Positions 22,758 through 28,329 of a stretch of DNA of 29,328 bases are shown piece after piece. The position numbers were made by a program, and so were the translations under genes. The notes beneath the pieces are model-generated. The model saw nothing but the letters and a program-made list of their open reading frames with translations. It was not told the DNA's origin and did no database searches. Positions within the stretch are counted from its first letter, which is position 1. The number at the start of each line of letters is the position of its first letter. This DNA comes from a virus: IMG/VR virus record IMGVR_UViG_3300028388_003071, positions 1 to 29,328 of that record; one strand, given 5' to 3'.

Positions 22758-22846
22758 CGGGCCAGTGCGCTGAGCACCAGCCCGATGAGCAGGACGATAC
22801 CTATCGCGTTCACGATGATGGTGTCGTCCTTGTCTCTCCGGTTCAC
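22754..22846 (-). CDS. Micro membrane protein (30 aa)
   Basis: GTG 22846 lies 7 nt after the stop of the 99-aa gene; there is no clear SD, so reinitiation is assumed. Residues 1-9 are charged (MNRRDKDDT), then IIVNAIGIVLLIGLVLSALA forms one transmembrane helix. Its TGA overlaps the -35 of the MoxR promoter. Hydrophobicity this regular is unlikely by chance, but expression is unproven. Confidence 0.5.
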   Translation of the reverse strand: MNRRDKDDTIIVNAIGIVLLIGLVLSALAR

Positions 22847-22853
22847 CGGGGGA

Positions 22854-23153
22854 TCACGCGGCTACCGGCTTGCGGTGCTCGACGAGGGCGTGGATGTGCC
22901 ACTGCCGGGACGACACGGGCTTGCGGAACCCATCGATCACCTTGTCGGTGAAGGTCGAGCGCACCGCCTTCATGTCGATCCGCATCGACGTGGTCGTCGG
23001 TGCGGCGAACGAGTAGGCGTTGCCCTGCCCGCTCTCGATCCCACGGCGCAGCAGTTCAGCCTTCACGTCGTCGAGCGCACGCTTGGCGTTGACGTATTCA
23101 GCCTGCCGGGCGCCCAGCAGATCGATGAGTGTTTCTGTGCGGTATCTCTTCAT
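22854..23153 (-). CDS. Hypothetical protein (99 aa)
   Basis: GGAGG 7 nt before ATG 23153 (MKRYRTETLIDLLGARQAEY) selects this start over an upstream ATG. The first ~45 residues are a charged helix, followed by beta-prone SFAAPTTTSMRIDM and a basic C-terminal half with several His and Arg. Composition is compatible with a nucleic-acid-binding protein, but no named fold is visible. Confidence 0.6.
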   Translation of the reverse strand: MKRYRTETLIDLLGARQAEYVNAKRALDDVKAELLRRGIESGQGNAYSFAAPTTTSMRIDMKAVRSTFTDKVIDGFRKPVSSRQWHIHALVEHRKPVAA

Positions 23154-23206
23154 GATGCCACCTCCATGTAGCGTTGCGACCCGACGGGATTGTCGTGTCG
23201 GTGTCT

Positions 23207-23374
23207 TCACTTCTGACCTCGAAGCCGTGCGCAGACGGCGTCAAGTTCTGCGCGTTTGGATTGAGGGATCGTGACGGTGACGCGGACCATCCCTTTCTCA
23301 CGAAGCTTTTCCATGTACCGCTCCATCCGTTCTCGACCGGTGAGCGGCGCTTCGGTTTCGTCATTTTTTCTCAT
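23207..23374 (-). CDS. Small ribbon-helix-helix-like protein (55 aa)
   Basis: ATG 23374 overlaps the stop of the zinc-ribbon gene (ATGA) and has AAGGA 9 nt upstream. The N-terminal half is a charged helix (TGRERMERYMEKLREKG). The C-terminal MVRVTVTIPQSKRAELDAVC reads as one strand followed by a helix, as in ribbon-helix-helix proteins that bind DNA as dimers. A small transcription regulator is plausible. A copy of the dispersed AAAAACTC motif sits at its start (23375-23382). Confidence 0.55.
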   Translation of the reverse strand: MRKNDETEAPLTGRERMERYMEKLREKGMVRVTVTIPQSKRAELDAVCARLRGQK

Positions 23375-23622
23375 GAGTTTTTTCCTTTCAGTTTTTCCTC
23401 CATAATTGAGAGTTGAAGTTCGCCAATGGTGTTGGCGCACGGGTAATCGCCCGCGAGCCTCCAGCAATCATCGCATGCGTACCTGTTGGCACGAGTGGGG
23501 CCGGAGCAGACCGGGCATGGCGGGTCGGGTGTCCCATGCTGCTTACGCCCTGCAATCATCGCCTCGCGCAGTTCAGTATCCAGTGCGCTCTCCCCGAATG
23601 CATCTTCGTCATTTATCGACAT
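23371..23622 (-). CDS. Zinc-ribbon small protein, copy A (83 aa)
   Basis: C36-x2-C39 and C50-x2-C53 in PPCPVCSGPTRANRYACDDC form a compact zinc ribbon. An acidic N terminus and a helical C terminus (LQLSIMEEKLKGKNS) flank it. The same CxxC...YACxxC layout recurs in the overlapping upstream gene, suggesting tandem duplication. Small zinc ribbons in phages often bind RNA polymerase or DNA; not shown here. Confidence 0.65.
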   Translation of the reverse strand: MSINDEDAFGESALDTELREAMIAGRKQHGTPDPPCPVCSGPTRANRYACDDCWRLAGDYPCANTIGELQLSIMEEKLKGKNS

Positions 23623-23890
23623 TGATCTGATACTCCATCGCCTTAACCAGTATGTCGTCCCACACCGGGTTTTGTTCGATCCTAGACCGCAGGTTCAAGA
23701 GGACATCACTGCGCATGATGCCGAAGCAGGTATGGCATGCGTAAATCGTTTCGTCCTTCTCGGTCCCGCAGAACAGACACTCTTCGCGCTCTTCGTGCAG
23801 CCTGCGCATCGCGGTTGCGATTGGGTTGCTCCAACTCCAGTCATCTCTCATTTCTTCAAGAAAATGCTTCACTTCCGGTTTTGCTGTCAT
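23609..23890 (-). CDS. Zinc-ribbon small protein, copy B (93 aa)
   Basis: GGAGG is 7 nt before ATG 23890. C38-x2-C41 and C52-x2-C55 in ECLFCGTEKDETIYACHTC resemble copy A, including the YAC before the second pair. An acidic, Trp-containing N terminus (LEEMRDDWSWSNP) and helical C terminus differ. Overlaps copy A by 14 nt. Possibly a diverged paralogue; function unknown. Confidence 0.65.
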   Translation of the reverse strand: MTAKPEVKHFLEEMRDDWSWSNPIATAMRRLHEEREECLFCGTEKDETIYACHTCFGIMRSDVLLNLRSRIEQNPVWDDILVKAMEYQINVDK

Positions 23891-23907
23891 CCCGTCACCT
23901 CCATGGG

Positions 23908-23932
23908 TGGTGCCCCCCGAGGGGGGGCACCA
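23908..23932 (-). terminator. Very stable 11-bp GC hairpin
   Basis: TGGTGCCCCCC (23908-23918) pairs perfectly with GGGGGGCACCA (23922-23932) around a 3-nt loop, just after the stop of the 221-aa gene at 23939. No T tract; probably terminates or stabilises the 3' end. Confidence 0.6.
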
Positions 23933-23938
23933 TCCTGA

Positions 23939-24604
23939 TCACTCAAGGCTTGCGAGCATGGCGTCCATGTCGAAGTTGTCCTTGCCGACCCGCTCGACCT
24001 CGGCCTGCACCGCATCGGAGATGCGCTTGGCATCCTGCAGGCGCTTGATGACCTCGTCGTACTCATCGAGCAGGGCACCGGCCCGCCAGTTGTTCGGGAC
24101 GCGGGTGCCGTCGTCGTTCTTGCGGTAGGTGTAACCACCCACCACCTTGCGGACGATCTGGTCGATGGCGTCCTCGGACTGCGCCGGGAAGGCGGCGGCA
24201 GTGATCTTGCTCTCGGTCGTCAGACCGGCCTCGATCAAGCGAGCCTCGAAGTACCCGGCGGTCGCCTGCGTGGGCATGTCTTCACCCAGCGCGGCCTTGT
24301 AGACCTTCGGGTTGGTCATCGCCACAGCGCCATCGTACAGGCGCTTGCCGGTGCCCTTCGAGATGTCGACCCCACCGGCTGCATCCATCGCATCCTCGAC
24401 GGACTTGCGTGCGGGCCGGGTCAGCTGCCCCTTCTGGCGGGGCGCATCGCGAAGCCCGGCCATCATCTGGGCGTACTGCGAGACCTTGGCGGTGTTGATC
24501 TCTTCGGTCACCTCGGAGCGCGTCTCCTTGTGGCCCTTGATCTCGACCTCCTTGGCTGCAACAGCCTCGGCGGCGGCGATGTCGAACTGAAACTTGTTTG
24601 CCAT
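23939..24604 (-). CDS. Hypothetical protein (221 aa), own promoter
   Basis: GAGGAG 7 nt before ATG 24604 (MANKFQFDIAAAEAVAAKEV) fixes the start; the longer frame upstream overlaps the promoter. The product is soluble and mostly helical. It has an N-terminal Ala/Glu helix, a basic segment near 55-70 (APRQKGQLTRPARKS), and a long C-terminal helix (YDEVIKRLQDAKRISD). It is expressed from a good promoter and ends at a strong hairpin, so it looks like a highly expressed single gene. No family recognised. Confidence 0.7.
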   Translation of the reverse strand: MANKFQFDIAAAEAVAAKEVEIKGHKETRSEVTEEINTAKVSQYAQMMAGLRDAPRQKGQLTRPARKSVEDAMDAAGGVDISKGTGKRLYDGAVAMTNPKVYKAALGEDMPTQATAGYFEARLIEAGLTTESKITAAAFPAQSEDAIDQIVRKVVGGYTYRKNDDGTRVPNNWRAGALLDEYDEVIKRLQDAKRISDAVQAEVERVGKDNFDMDAMLASLE

Positions 24605-24640
24605 GATGTATCTCCTCTTCATGGTTGGTTGTGGGACCAG

Positions 24641-24698
24641 CGTATACACAACGCTCGGTCGTTGGTCAACAGCAAATCGTCTGCTGCTGTCTATCAGG
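24641..24698 (-). promoter_or_regulatory. Leftward promoter with upstream 25-nt shared box
   Basis: TTGACC (24669-24664), 17-nt spacer, TATACG (24646-24641): the best -35/-10 pair in the operon. The box 24674-24698 immediately upstream matches 22/25 with 22715-22739 at the MoxR promoter, where it lies downstream of the -35 instead. A regulator site shared by the two promoters is inferred. Confidence 0.6.
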
Positions 24699-24710
24699 GC
24701 GACTGCCCTA

Positions 24711-24739
24711 CACGACACCCCCTCGTGGAGGGGTGCCGA
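24711..24739 (-). repeat. Intergenic stem-loop repeat, diverged copy
   Basis: Begins CACGACACC and ends GGTGCCGA, around an imperfect GC stem. It matches the layout of the copies at 26211, 26651 and 27778 (CRCGACA - C-rich arm - G-rich arm - TGCCGA). Sits between a gene's stop and the next promoter. Confidence 0.5.
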
Positions 24740-24744
24740 AAAAG

Positions 24745-25011
24745 TCAGTCGAGTTTTTCCCAGTGCATGTCGCATTCGGGGTCGTTGCAAGGGGTGAGCA
24801 TGTGGCTCATCTCCTGCGCCCGCTCGATGGCCTCGGCATCCATCTCGGCGCGCGTGTTGCCGCTGACCGCTAGGCCAGCGCACTCACCACCGATGGACAT
24901 CTTGCCGATGGGGTCGATGGTGCCCGACCAGTAGTAGGTGCGGCACGTCACGTCCTCATCGTATTTGAAGCCGAGGCTGGCCAGCTTCTTGGCCGTCGCC
25001 TTACTGGTCAT
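24745..25011 (-). CDS. Hypothetical protein with C-terminal Cys/His cluster (88 aa)
   Basis: AAGGAGG with 6-nt spacing before ATG 25011 (MTSKATAKKLASLGFKYDED) sets the start. A short beta-rich core follows (CRTYYWSGTIDPIGKMSIGG), and the C terminus TPCNDPECDMHWEKLD has two Cys and one His that could bind metal. A copy of the AAAAACTC motif falls at its 3' end (24751-24758). Function unknown. Confidence 0.6.
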   Translation of the reverse strand: MTSKATAKKLASLGFKYDEDVTCRTYYWSGTIDPIGKMSIGGECAGLAVSGNTRAEMDAEAIERAQEMSHMLTPCNDPECDMHWEKLD

Positions 25012-25132
25012 CGCGCACCTCCTTCTTCTTGTGCTTCTCCTTGCGGGGGATGGCCTTCTTCTTGTCGGCCACCACCCGCTGACGCAGCGCACCCTTCGAT
25101 CTCAGGTGTGCCGCCGGGTCTCTCGGTTTCAT
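25001..25132 (-). CDS. Very basic small protein (43 aa)
   Basis: ATG 25132 (MKPRDPAAHLRSKGALRQRV) overlaps the upstream stop; AAGGAG lies ~10 nt before. The C-terminal half is almost entirely Lys, Arg and Glu (ADKKKAIPRKEKHKKKEVRD), so it is a likely nucleic-acid binder. It overlaps the next gene by 11 nt. No family. Confidence 0.5.
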   Translation of the reverse strand: MKPRDPAAHLRSKGALRQRVVADKKKAIPRKEKHKKKEVRDDQ

Positions 25133-25344
25133 TCGATCATCACTCCTTGCAATCGGTCCACCAGCTTGACCAGCACCGGGCTGGGCCACCAGCAGCGCTC
25201 GTTGTTCACCCACCGCACCTTGGCGAGGCTCTGGAACTCCCCTGCCGTCTCGCAGCAGGACAGGGCGATCATGAGCACCGTCTTGTGCTCGGGTGCGCTG
25301 TTCGCCGTGATCTCGGCGGCGATCCGTTCTCTCGGGTTGCTCAT
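25129..25344 (-). CDS. Hypothetical protein (71 aa)
   Basis: ATG 25344 (MSNPRERIAAEITANSAPEH) is chosen over the longer open frame because GGAAAGG lies upstream and the extension overlaps the neighbour. Mainly helical, with a Trp/Cys/Asn middle (RWVNNERCWWPSP) and a C-terminal helix. Overlaps the basic small protein by 4 nt. Function unknown. Confidence 0.6.
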   Translation of the reverse strand: MSNPRERIAAEITANSAPEHKTVLMIALSCCETAGEFQSLAKVRWVNNERCWWPSPVLVKLVDRLQGVMIE

Positions 25345-25348
25345 GTCT

Positions 25349-25555
25349 CTACCTTTCCGCGTGGTCCTGCCACGTCCATTGGCTGGGGTTGTCGGGGTCC
25401 TGCCCGTTGGCGAAGACCACGGTGTCGTTGTCGGCGTCGATGTCGCCCCACATTCTGGCATCGTGCCACTTGTGCACGAAGTCGGGCCGTCCCCACACCT
25501 TCACTGCGCTCCAGAACTCATCGCCCCGGAAGCCCACGAAGTGCACGTGCGCCAT
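25349..25555 (-). CDS. Hypothetical protein, Trp-rich (68 aa)
   Basis: GAGGAG is 6 nt before ATG 25555. The product (MAHVHFVGFRGDEFWSAVKV...) is a small alpha/beta protein with several Trp, Asp and His residues; the segment FRGDEFWSAVKVWGRP recalls small proteins I associate with alphaproteobacterial phages and prophages. Ends 4 nt before the next ATG. Function unknown. Confidence 0.65.
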   Translation of the reverse strand: MAHVHFVGFRGDEFWSAVKVWGRPDFVHKWHDARMWGDIDADNDTVVFANGQDPDNPSQWTWQDHAER

Positions 25556-25582
25556 CGCTCTCTCCTCTTGCTGCATGGGATG

Positions 25583-25600
25583 CCAGCCCCGCAGGGCTGG
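25583..25600 (-). terminator. GC hairpin between small genes
   Basis: CCAGCCC (25583-25589) and GGGCTGG (25594-25600) pair perfectly with a 4-nt loop, directly after the DUF6011-like gene's stop at 25612. No T run. Confidence 0.45.
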
Positions 25601-25611
25601 TCACCGATGCA

Positions 25612-26172
25612 TCACAGGCCCCACCGGTCCTTGCAGACCGGCCCGATGCCCAGTTCGACCGACCGGGGGTCGGTGAGCAGGCGTCCGCAGCATGCGCAGT
25701 TCCCGGTCTCACGACCGTACTGCACGGCGGCGTCGAGCGGATCGCGCACGACATGGGCCAGCGTCTCGGCCACGTCAGGCGTGCACCGTGCGACCGGCAT
25801 GAACTGGCCGTTCATGACCTTGCCCACGTACTCGCCGTCGCTCTTGACGTAGATCGCCCCGGCGTTGCGCCCGGTGTCGGGTGCAAGCGAGAGCATCAGG
25901 CTGCCAGCCCGGAAGCGAGGCTTCTTCAGGCCGTTGCCCCTCGCGACAGCGAACAGCGCCTCGACCTTCGAGGCATCGACCTCGCGCTTGCAGGCCTCTT
26001 TCGCCTTGCGGGTGGCCGCGACCTTCTGGATCATCCGCTCGGCGGCGTCCCACTGGCGCTCGGACAGCGCGCCCTTGCGCTGGTACTGGGTCACGAGCGA
26101 GGCGGCGAAGTCATTCCACGCCGTCATCTCCTTGAGTTCATTGAAGATTTCTTCGTATTCCATGTATGCCAT
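25612..26172 (-). CDS. DUF6011-type zinc-finger protein (186 aa)
   Basis: GAGGAG ~9 nt before ATG 26172. The N-terminal ~70 residues form charged helices; a beta-rich middle follows (MLSLAPDTGRNAGAIYVKSD). The C terminus carries the DUF6011 signature: C159-x2-C162-GRLLTDPRSVELGIGPVC (C180)-KDRWG, predicted to bind zinc. Proteins with this domain are common in phages and actinobacterial or proteobacterial genomes; their function is not established. Confidence 0.75.
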   Translation of the reverse strand: MAYMEYEEIFNELKEMTAWNDFAASLVTQYQRKGALSERQWDAAERMIQKVAATRKAKEACKREVDASKVEALFAVARGNGLKKPRFRAGSLMLSLAPDTGRNAGAIYVKSDGEYVGKVMNGQFMPVARCTPDVAETLAHVVRDPLDAAVQYGRETGNCACCGRLLTDPRSVELGIGPVCKDRWGL

Positions 26173-26210
26173 GGCTCAGTTCTCCTCTGGTTCAGGGTTC
26201 AACTACCCTA

Positions 26211-26236
26211 CGCGACAGCCCCGATGGGGCTGCCGA
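26211..26236 (-). repeat. Intergenic stem-loop repeat
   Basis: CGCGACAGCCCCGATGGGGC then TGCCGA: a GGGGC/GCCCC stem inside a conserved frame, preceded on the plus strand by CTACCCTA. Same element as 26651 and 27778, between a gene's stop and the next gene's SD. Confidence 0.65.
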
Positions 26237-26241
26237 CTAGG

Positions 26242-26454
26242 TCAGTCGATGAGGCGATCAGCTTCGAGCGCCTCGATCAGGTACTCGCGGGGTGCCGTGT
26301 CCATCGCCCGCAGCGCGCGGTCGAGCGCCTTGTCGTCGTTGCAGAGGGCAGCGACGATGGCGTTTCCGGCCTCGACGAACGTGGCGTGTGGCTCATCTTT
26401 CGCGCGGAATTCGGCGATGACCCGACGGGTGGCTGGGAACAGGCTCTCAGTCAT
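26242..26454 (-). CDS. Hypothetical small helical protein (70 aa)
   Basis: ATG 26454 overlaps the end of the basic 55-aa gene by 8 nt and has GGAG 7 nt upstream. The sequence starts MTESLFPATRRVIAEFRAKD and is mostly amphipathic helices rich in Ala, Leu, Asp and Glu. It looks like a soluble protein-binding helical bundle. Function unknown. Confidence 0.65.
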   Translation of the reverse strand: MTESLFPATRRVIAEFRAKDEPHATFVEAGNAIVAALCNDDKALDRALRAMDTAPREYLIEALEADRLID

Positions 26455-26614
26455 TGGCCCACTCCATCGAGCGGATCATGTGCTTGGCAGCTTTGCGCTC
26501 GGCCCGCGCCAGTGCCTTGCGGTAGCCCTTCATGGACACCGTTTTGACGAAGGCGCGTTCGACCTTCGCGTACTTGAGCGCCGACTGGGCGCTCTTGGTC
26601 TTGTCTCTCTTCAT
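26447..26614 (-). CDS. Very basic small protein (55 aa)
   Basis: GGAG 7 nt before ATG 26614, with the recurring leader GGAGAGAGACC. The product starts MKRDKTKSAQSALKYAKVER and has a large excess of Lys/Arg over acidic residues in continuous helix-prone sequence, as in nucleoid- or RNA-binding phage early proteins. Stop overlaps the next gene by 8 nt. Function unknown. Confidence 0.6.
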   Translation of the reverse strand: MKRDKTKSAQSALKYAKVERAFVKTVSMKGYRKALARAERKAAKHMIRSMEWAND

Positions 26615-26650
26615 GGTCTCTCTCCAAGGTTTCGAAGCTTGAGTGCTTCA

Positions 26651-26675
26651 CGCGACAGCCCCGCAGGGCTGCCGA
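26651..26675 (-). repeat. Intergenic stem-loop repeat
   Basis: CGCGACAGCCC-cgca-GGGCTGCCGA: copy of the element at 26211 and 27778 with a shorter G arm. Sits after the stop at 26685, before the leader of the basic 55-aa gene. Confidence 0.65.
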
Positions 26676-26684
26676 CTGAAAAAC

Positions 26685-26879
26685 TCAGGTGAACTCTTCG
26701 TACTTGACGCCCCAGACAGGGGCGCCCGGGCGGTTGGCGAACCGCATACCCTCGACGACGTGCGCGCCGATCAGGATGTACACGTCGCCCCAAGGCTGGC
26801 GGCTGTTCTCGGCTATGCCGCGCTCGAATGTGCGGGCGTCCGCTTCGGTCTCGAAGTACCGGGTTTCCACGGTGTGCAT
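26685..26879 (-). CDS. Hypothetical protein (64 aa)
   Basis: GGGAGAGACC precedes ATG 26879. The product has a strand, a charged helix (EADARTFERGIAENSRQ), and a C-terminal beta part with IGAHVVEGMRF and PVWGVKYEEF. The first dozen residues (TVETRYFETEADARTF) resemble the next gene's start (RRYFETTDLAVF), so the pair may be diverged paralogues. An AAAAACTC motif copy overlaps the stop (26679-26686). Function unknown. Confidence 0.6.
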   Translation of the reverse strand: MHTVETRYFETEADARTFERGIAENSRQPWGDVYILIGAHVVEGMRFANRPGAPVWGVKYEEFT

Positions 26880-26889
26880 GGTCTCTCCC

Positions 26890-27030
26890 TCAGTAGCCGA
26901 GGATCAGGACCGTGAAGGCCCCGTCATCGGGGTTGTGGCTGGCCTCGAAGGCCAGCCCAAGTTCGGTGAACTCACGCAGCATTTGCGCGAAGACGGCGAG
27001 ATCGGTGGTCTCGAAGTAGCGGCGGCTCAT
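26890..27030 (-). CDS. Hypothetical small protein (46 aa)
   Basis: ATG 27030 overlaps the upstream stop (ATGA) with GGAGG 7 nt before. The protein (MSRRYFETTDLAVFAQMLRE...) has a helix and a C-terminal strand FTVLILGY, a compact alpha/beta pair. Its opening resembles the gene that follows it downstream. Function unknown. Confidence 0.6.
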   Translation of the reverse strand: MSRRYFETTDLAVFAQMLREFTELGLAFEASHNPDDGAFTVLILGY

Positions 27031-27188
27031 ACCTTGACCTCCAGATCGATGCTCTGGCTGTACCGGGCGAGCAGTATCTCGGCCCGGGCGTACAGGTCAT
27101 CGTGAAGCTTCACGTCGCCCCGGTCAGCGGCGGCGCGAGCCTGCCGCAGGCAGGCGAAAGCATTGATGCGAAGTTGATCGATGTTCAT
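27027..27188 (-). CDS. Hypothetical small helical protein (53 aa)
   Basis: ATG 27188 (MNIDQLRINAFACLRQARAA) is preceded by a purine-rich GAGAGAGAACACC. Ala/Arg/Leu-rich amphipathic helices fill the whole length, ending IDLEVKV. The frame extends upstream to an earlier ATG but without an SD. Function unknown. Confidence 0.6.
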   Translation of the reverse strand: MNIDQLRINAFACLRQARAAADRGDVKLHDDLYARAEILLARYSQSIDLEVKV

Positions 27189-27223
27189 GGTGTTCTCTCT
27201 CTCTTTGGCTGCCATCATCAGGC

Positions 27224-27262
27224 CCTGCCAGCCACGGCAGGACGACGCCCCCGGGGGGGCGT
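27224..27262 (-). terminator. Two successive GC hairpins
   Basis: CCTGCC-6 nt-GGCAGG (27224-27241) and ACGCCCCC-gg-GGGGGCGT (27245-27262), both perfect, directly after the 104-aa gene's stop at 27269. Tandem stems without T tract; likely 3'-end protection or a pause or terminator. Confidence 0.5.
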
Positions 27263-27268
27263 TTCGGC

Positions 27269-27583
27269 TCAGTGTATCGCGGCGCTCATCACACCGCGCT
27301 CGACCGCGCGTTTCTGGTCCATCCGGTGGGCGCTCTTCTGGAAGAACTGGCAGGCCTCGTATGAGAACTGGACCTCGAAGTCCGTCTCAGGGTTCAGCTT
27401 GCGGGTGAGCCTCACGAAGGCCTGCAGCCGCAACTCCGCGAGCGTACAGAAAACCGCTGGGTTGTCTGTGTACACCTCGCAGCTACCCACGATCTCCCTG
27501 CCCTCGTAGAGGTAGGCGCGGCATTGAAGGTGGCGTTCACCTTGGCGGGGGATGTCGTCGATGTAGAGTTTGATGGTGGTCAT
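27269..27583 (-). CDS. Hypothetical protein (104 aa)
   Basis: GGAG 7 nt before ATG 27583 (MTTIKLYIDDIPRQGERHL). Beta-rich N-terminal half with CRAYLYEGREIVGSCEVYTD, then a helical C-terminal half ending in MDQKRAVERGVMSAAIH. Overlaps the upstream gene by 4 nt. No catalytic pattern or named family recognised. Confidence 0.65.
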   Translation of the reverse strand: MTTIKLYIDDIPRQGERHLQCRAYLYEGREIVGSCEVYTDNPAVFCTLAELRLQAFVRLTRKLNPETDFEVQFSYEACQFFQKSAHRMDQKRAVERGVMSAAIH

Positions 27584-27744
27584 GCGTCTTCTCCATCGAG
27601 GCGGGCCGCGTAGGCGATGGCTGCTGCCTCGGTCGGGAAGCCCGGGGCCTCGTAGCGGCTGCGACCGGTGCGGTCGTTTGCGACCCCCCAGTATCCGTCG
27701 TCGCGCTGGGCCGCGTAGTGATTGTTCTGTGCGTTGAGGTTCAT
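27580..27744 (-). CDS. Hypothetical small protein (54 aa)
   Basis: GGAGAGAGACC directly precedes ATG 27744 (MNLNAQNNHYAAQRDDGYWG). The sequence VANDRTGRSRYEAPGFPTEAAAIAYA reads as two short strands and a helix, a compact DUF-like fold often seen in phages. Overlaps the 104-aa gene by 4 nt. Function unknown. Confidence 0.6.
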   Translation of the reverse strand: MNLNAQNNHYAAQRDDGYWGVANDRTGRSRYEAPGFPTEAAAIAYAARLDGEDA

Positions 27745-27777
27745 GGTCTCTCTCCGTAGAAGGGCGGGATTGCCCTG

Positions 27778-27802
27778 CACGACAGCCCCTCGGGGCTGCC
27801 GA
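27778..27802 (-). repeat. Intergenic stem-loop repeat
   Basis: CACGACAGCCCC-t-CGGGGCTGCCGA: copy of the element at 26211 and 26651, preceded on the plus strand by TGCCCTG. Lies between the 76-aa gene's stop and the next leader. Confidence 0.65.
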
Positions 27803-27807
27803 TCAAG

Positions 27808-28038
27808 TCAATCCTTCAGGACCAGCTTCGTGTTCACGACGCTGGGGTAGAACTGGCTGCGGACGCCGTTGGCATCCTCGACGTACACCCTGCCGGTGGA
27901 CCCCGGCTTGTGCGGGGGCTGCCAGCTGAGCAGTGTCACACGCTCGCCCCGGAGGGTCTCGCGTTGAGTGTCGAGCGCGACCGGCTCGCCTGTGATGTTG
28001 TCAACCAGCGTCCATGCGTTCGGGTTGTTGTAGGCCAT
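27808..28038 (-). CDS. Hypothetical beta-rich protein (76 aa)
   Basis: GGAGAGATAACC precedes ATG 28038. The product (MAYNNPNAWTLVDNITGEPV...) consists mainly of short strands and turns: RGERVTLLSWQPPHKPGS, GRVYVEDANGV, NTKLVLK. This suggests a small SH3-like or OB-like barrel. First confident gene of the large leftward operon. Family unknown. Confidence 0.65.
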   Translation of the reverse strand: MAYNNPNAWTLVDNITGEPVALDTQRETLRGERVTLLSWQPPHKPGSTGRVYVEDANGVRSQFYPSVVNTKLVLKD

Positions 28039-28052
28039 GGTTATCTCTCCTG

Positions 28053-28232
28053 CTAACCAGAGCGCCGGGACATCCGACGCTCAGGAAGACAGGATGCAGG
28101 CCCGAGGGCCTGCCTGTCTTGTCCCTGCCAGCATCGCCGAGGTGGGCCGCTTCTCCGGCGCCCGTGCCGCCTCTTAGCTGACTGGGTTCTTCCATCCCGA
28201 TGCAAGGATCGAGGTTCTTTACTGGTCTTCAC
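28053..28232 (-). CDS. Possible basic small gene (59 aa), uncertain
   Basis: GTG 28232 with GGAG 6 nt upstream; the stop lies 14 nt before the next gene's ATG, operon-like spacing. Starts MKTSKEPRSLHRDGRTQSAK and is Arg/Lys/Pro-rich. Against it: third-position GC is lower than in neighbours and a perfect hairpin crosses the frame, so it may be noncoding. Confidence 0.3.
   Translation of the reverse strand: MKTSKEPRSLHRDGRTQSAKRRHGRRRSGPPRRCWQGQDRQALGPASCLPERRMSRRSG
28086..28120 (-). other. Long bulged hairpin in the 5' leader of the leftward operon
   Basis: GCAGGCCC-ga-GGGCCTGC (28096-28113) is extended by AAGACAG/CTGTCTT (28086-28092, 28114-28120) with a 3-nt bulge: 15 bp in all. It could protect the 5' end, be an RNase III-like processing site, or act as a terminator. 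Confidence 0.5.
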
Positions 28233-28329
28233 TCGCATCTCCGGGGTTCGCGCCTCGCCGCGCCGCGTCCCTTAGCTTCCTCGCGCTGGCCACCTCATCC
28301 TGTACCGTGTCGAACCCTCTGGCCTGCAT
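28219..28329 (-). CDS. Possible micro-gene (36 aa), uncertain
   Basis: The frame from ATG 28329 reads MQARGFDTVQDEVASARKLR and continues as a charged helix with GC-rich third positions, like neighbouring genes. Its stop overlaps the GTG at 28232. There is no properly spaced SD (AAGG abuts the ATG), so the start may differ or the frame may be fortuitous. Confidence 0.3.
   Translation of the reverse strand: MQARGFDTVQDEVASARKLRDAARRGANPGDASEDQ

Noticed and set aside
24711-27802. Regularly repeated stem-loops as a CRISPR array
   Set aside because: Units lie in gene gaps hundreds of bases apart with no spacers of constant length and no cas genes.
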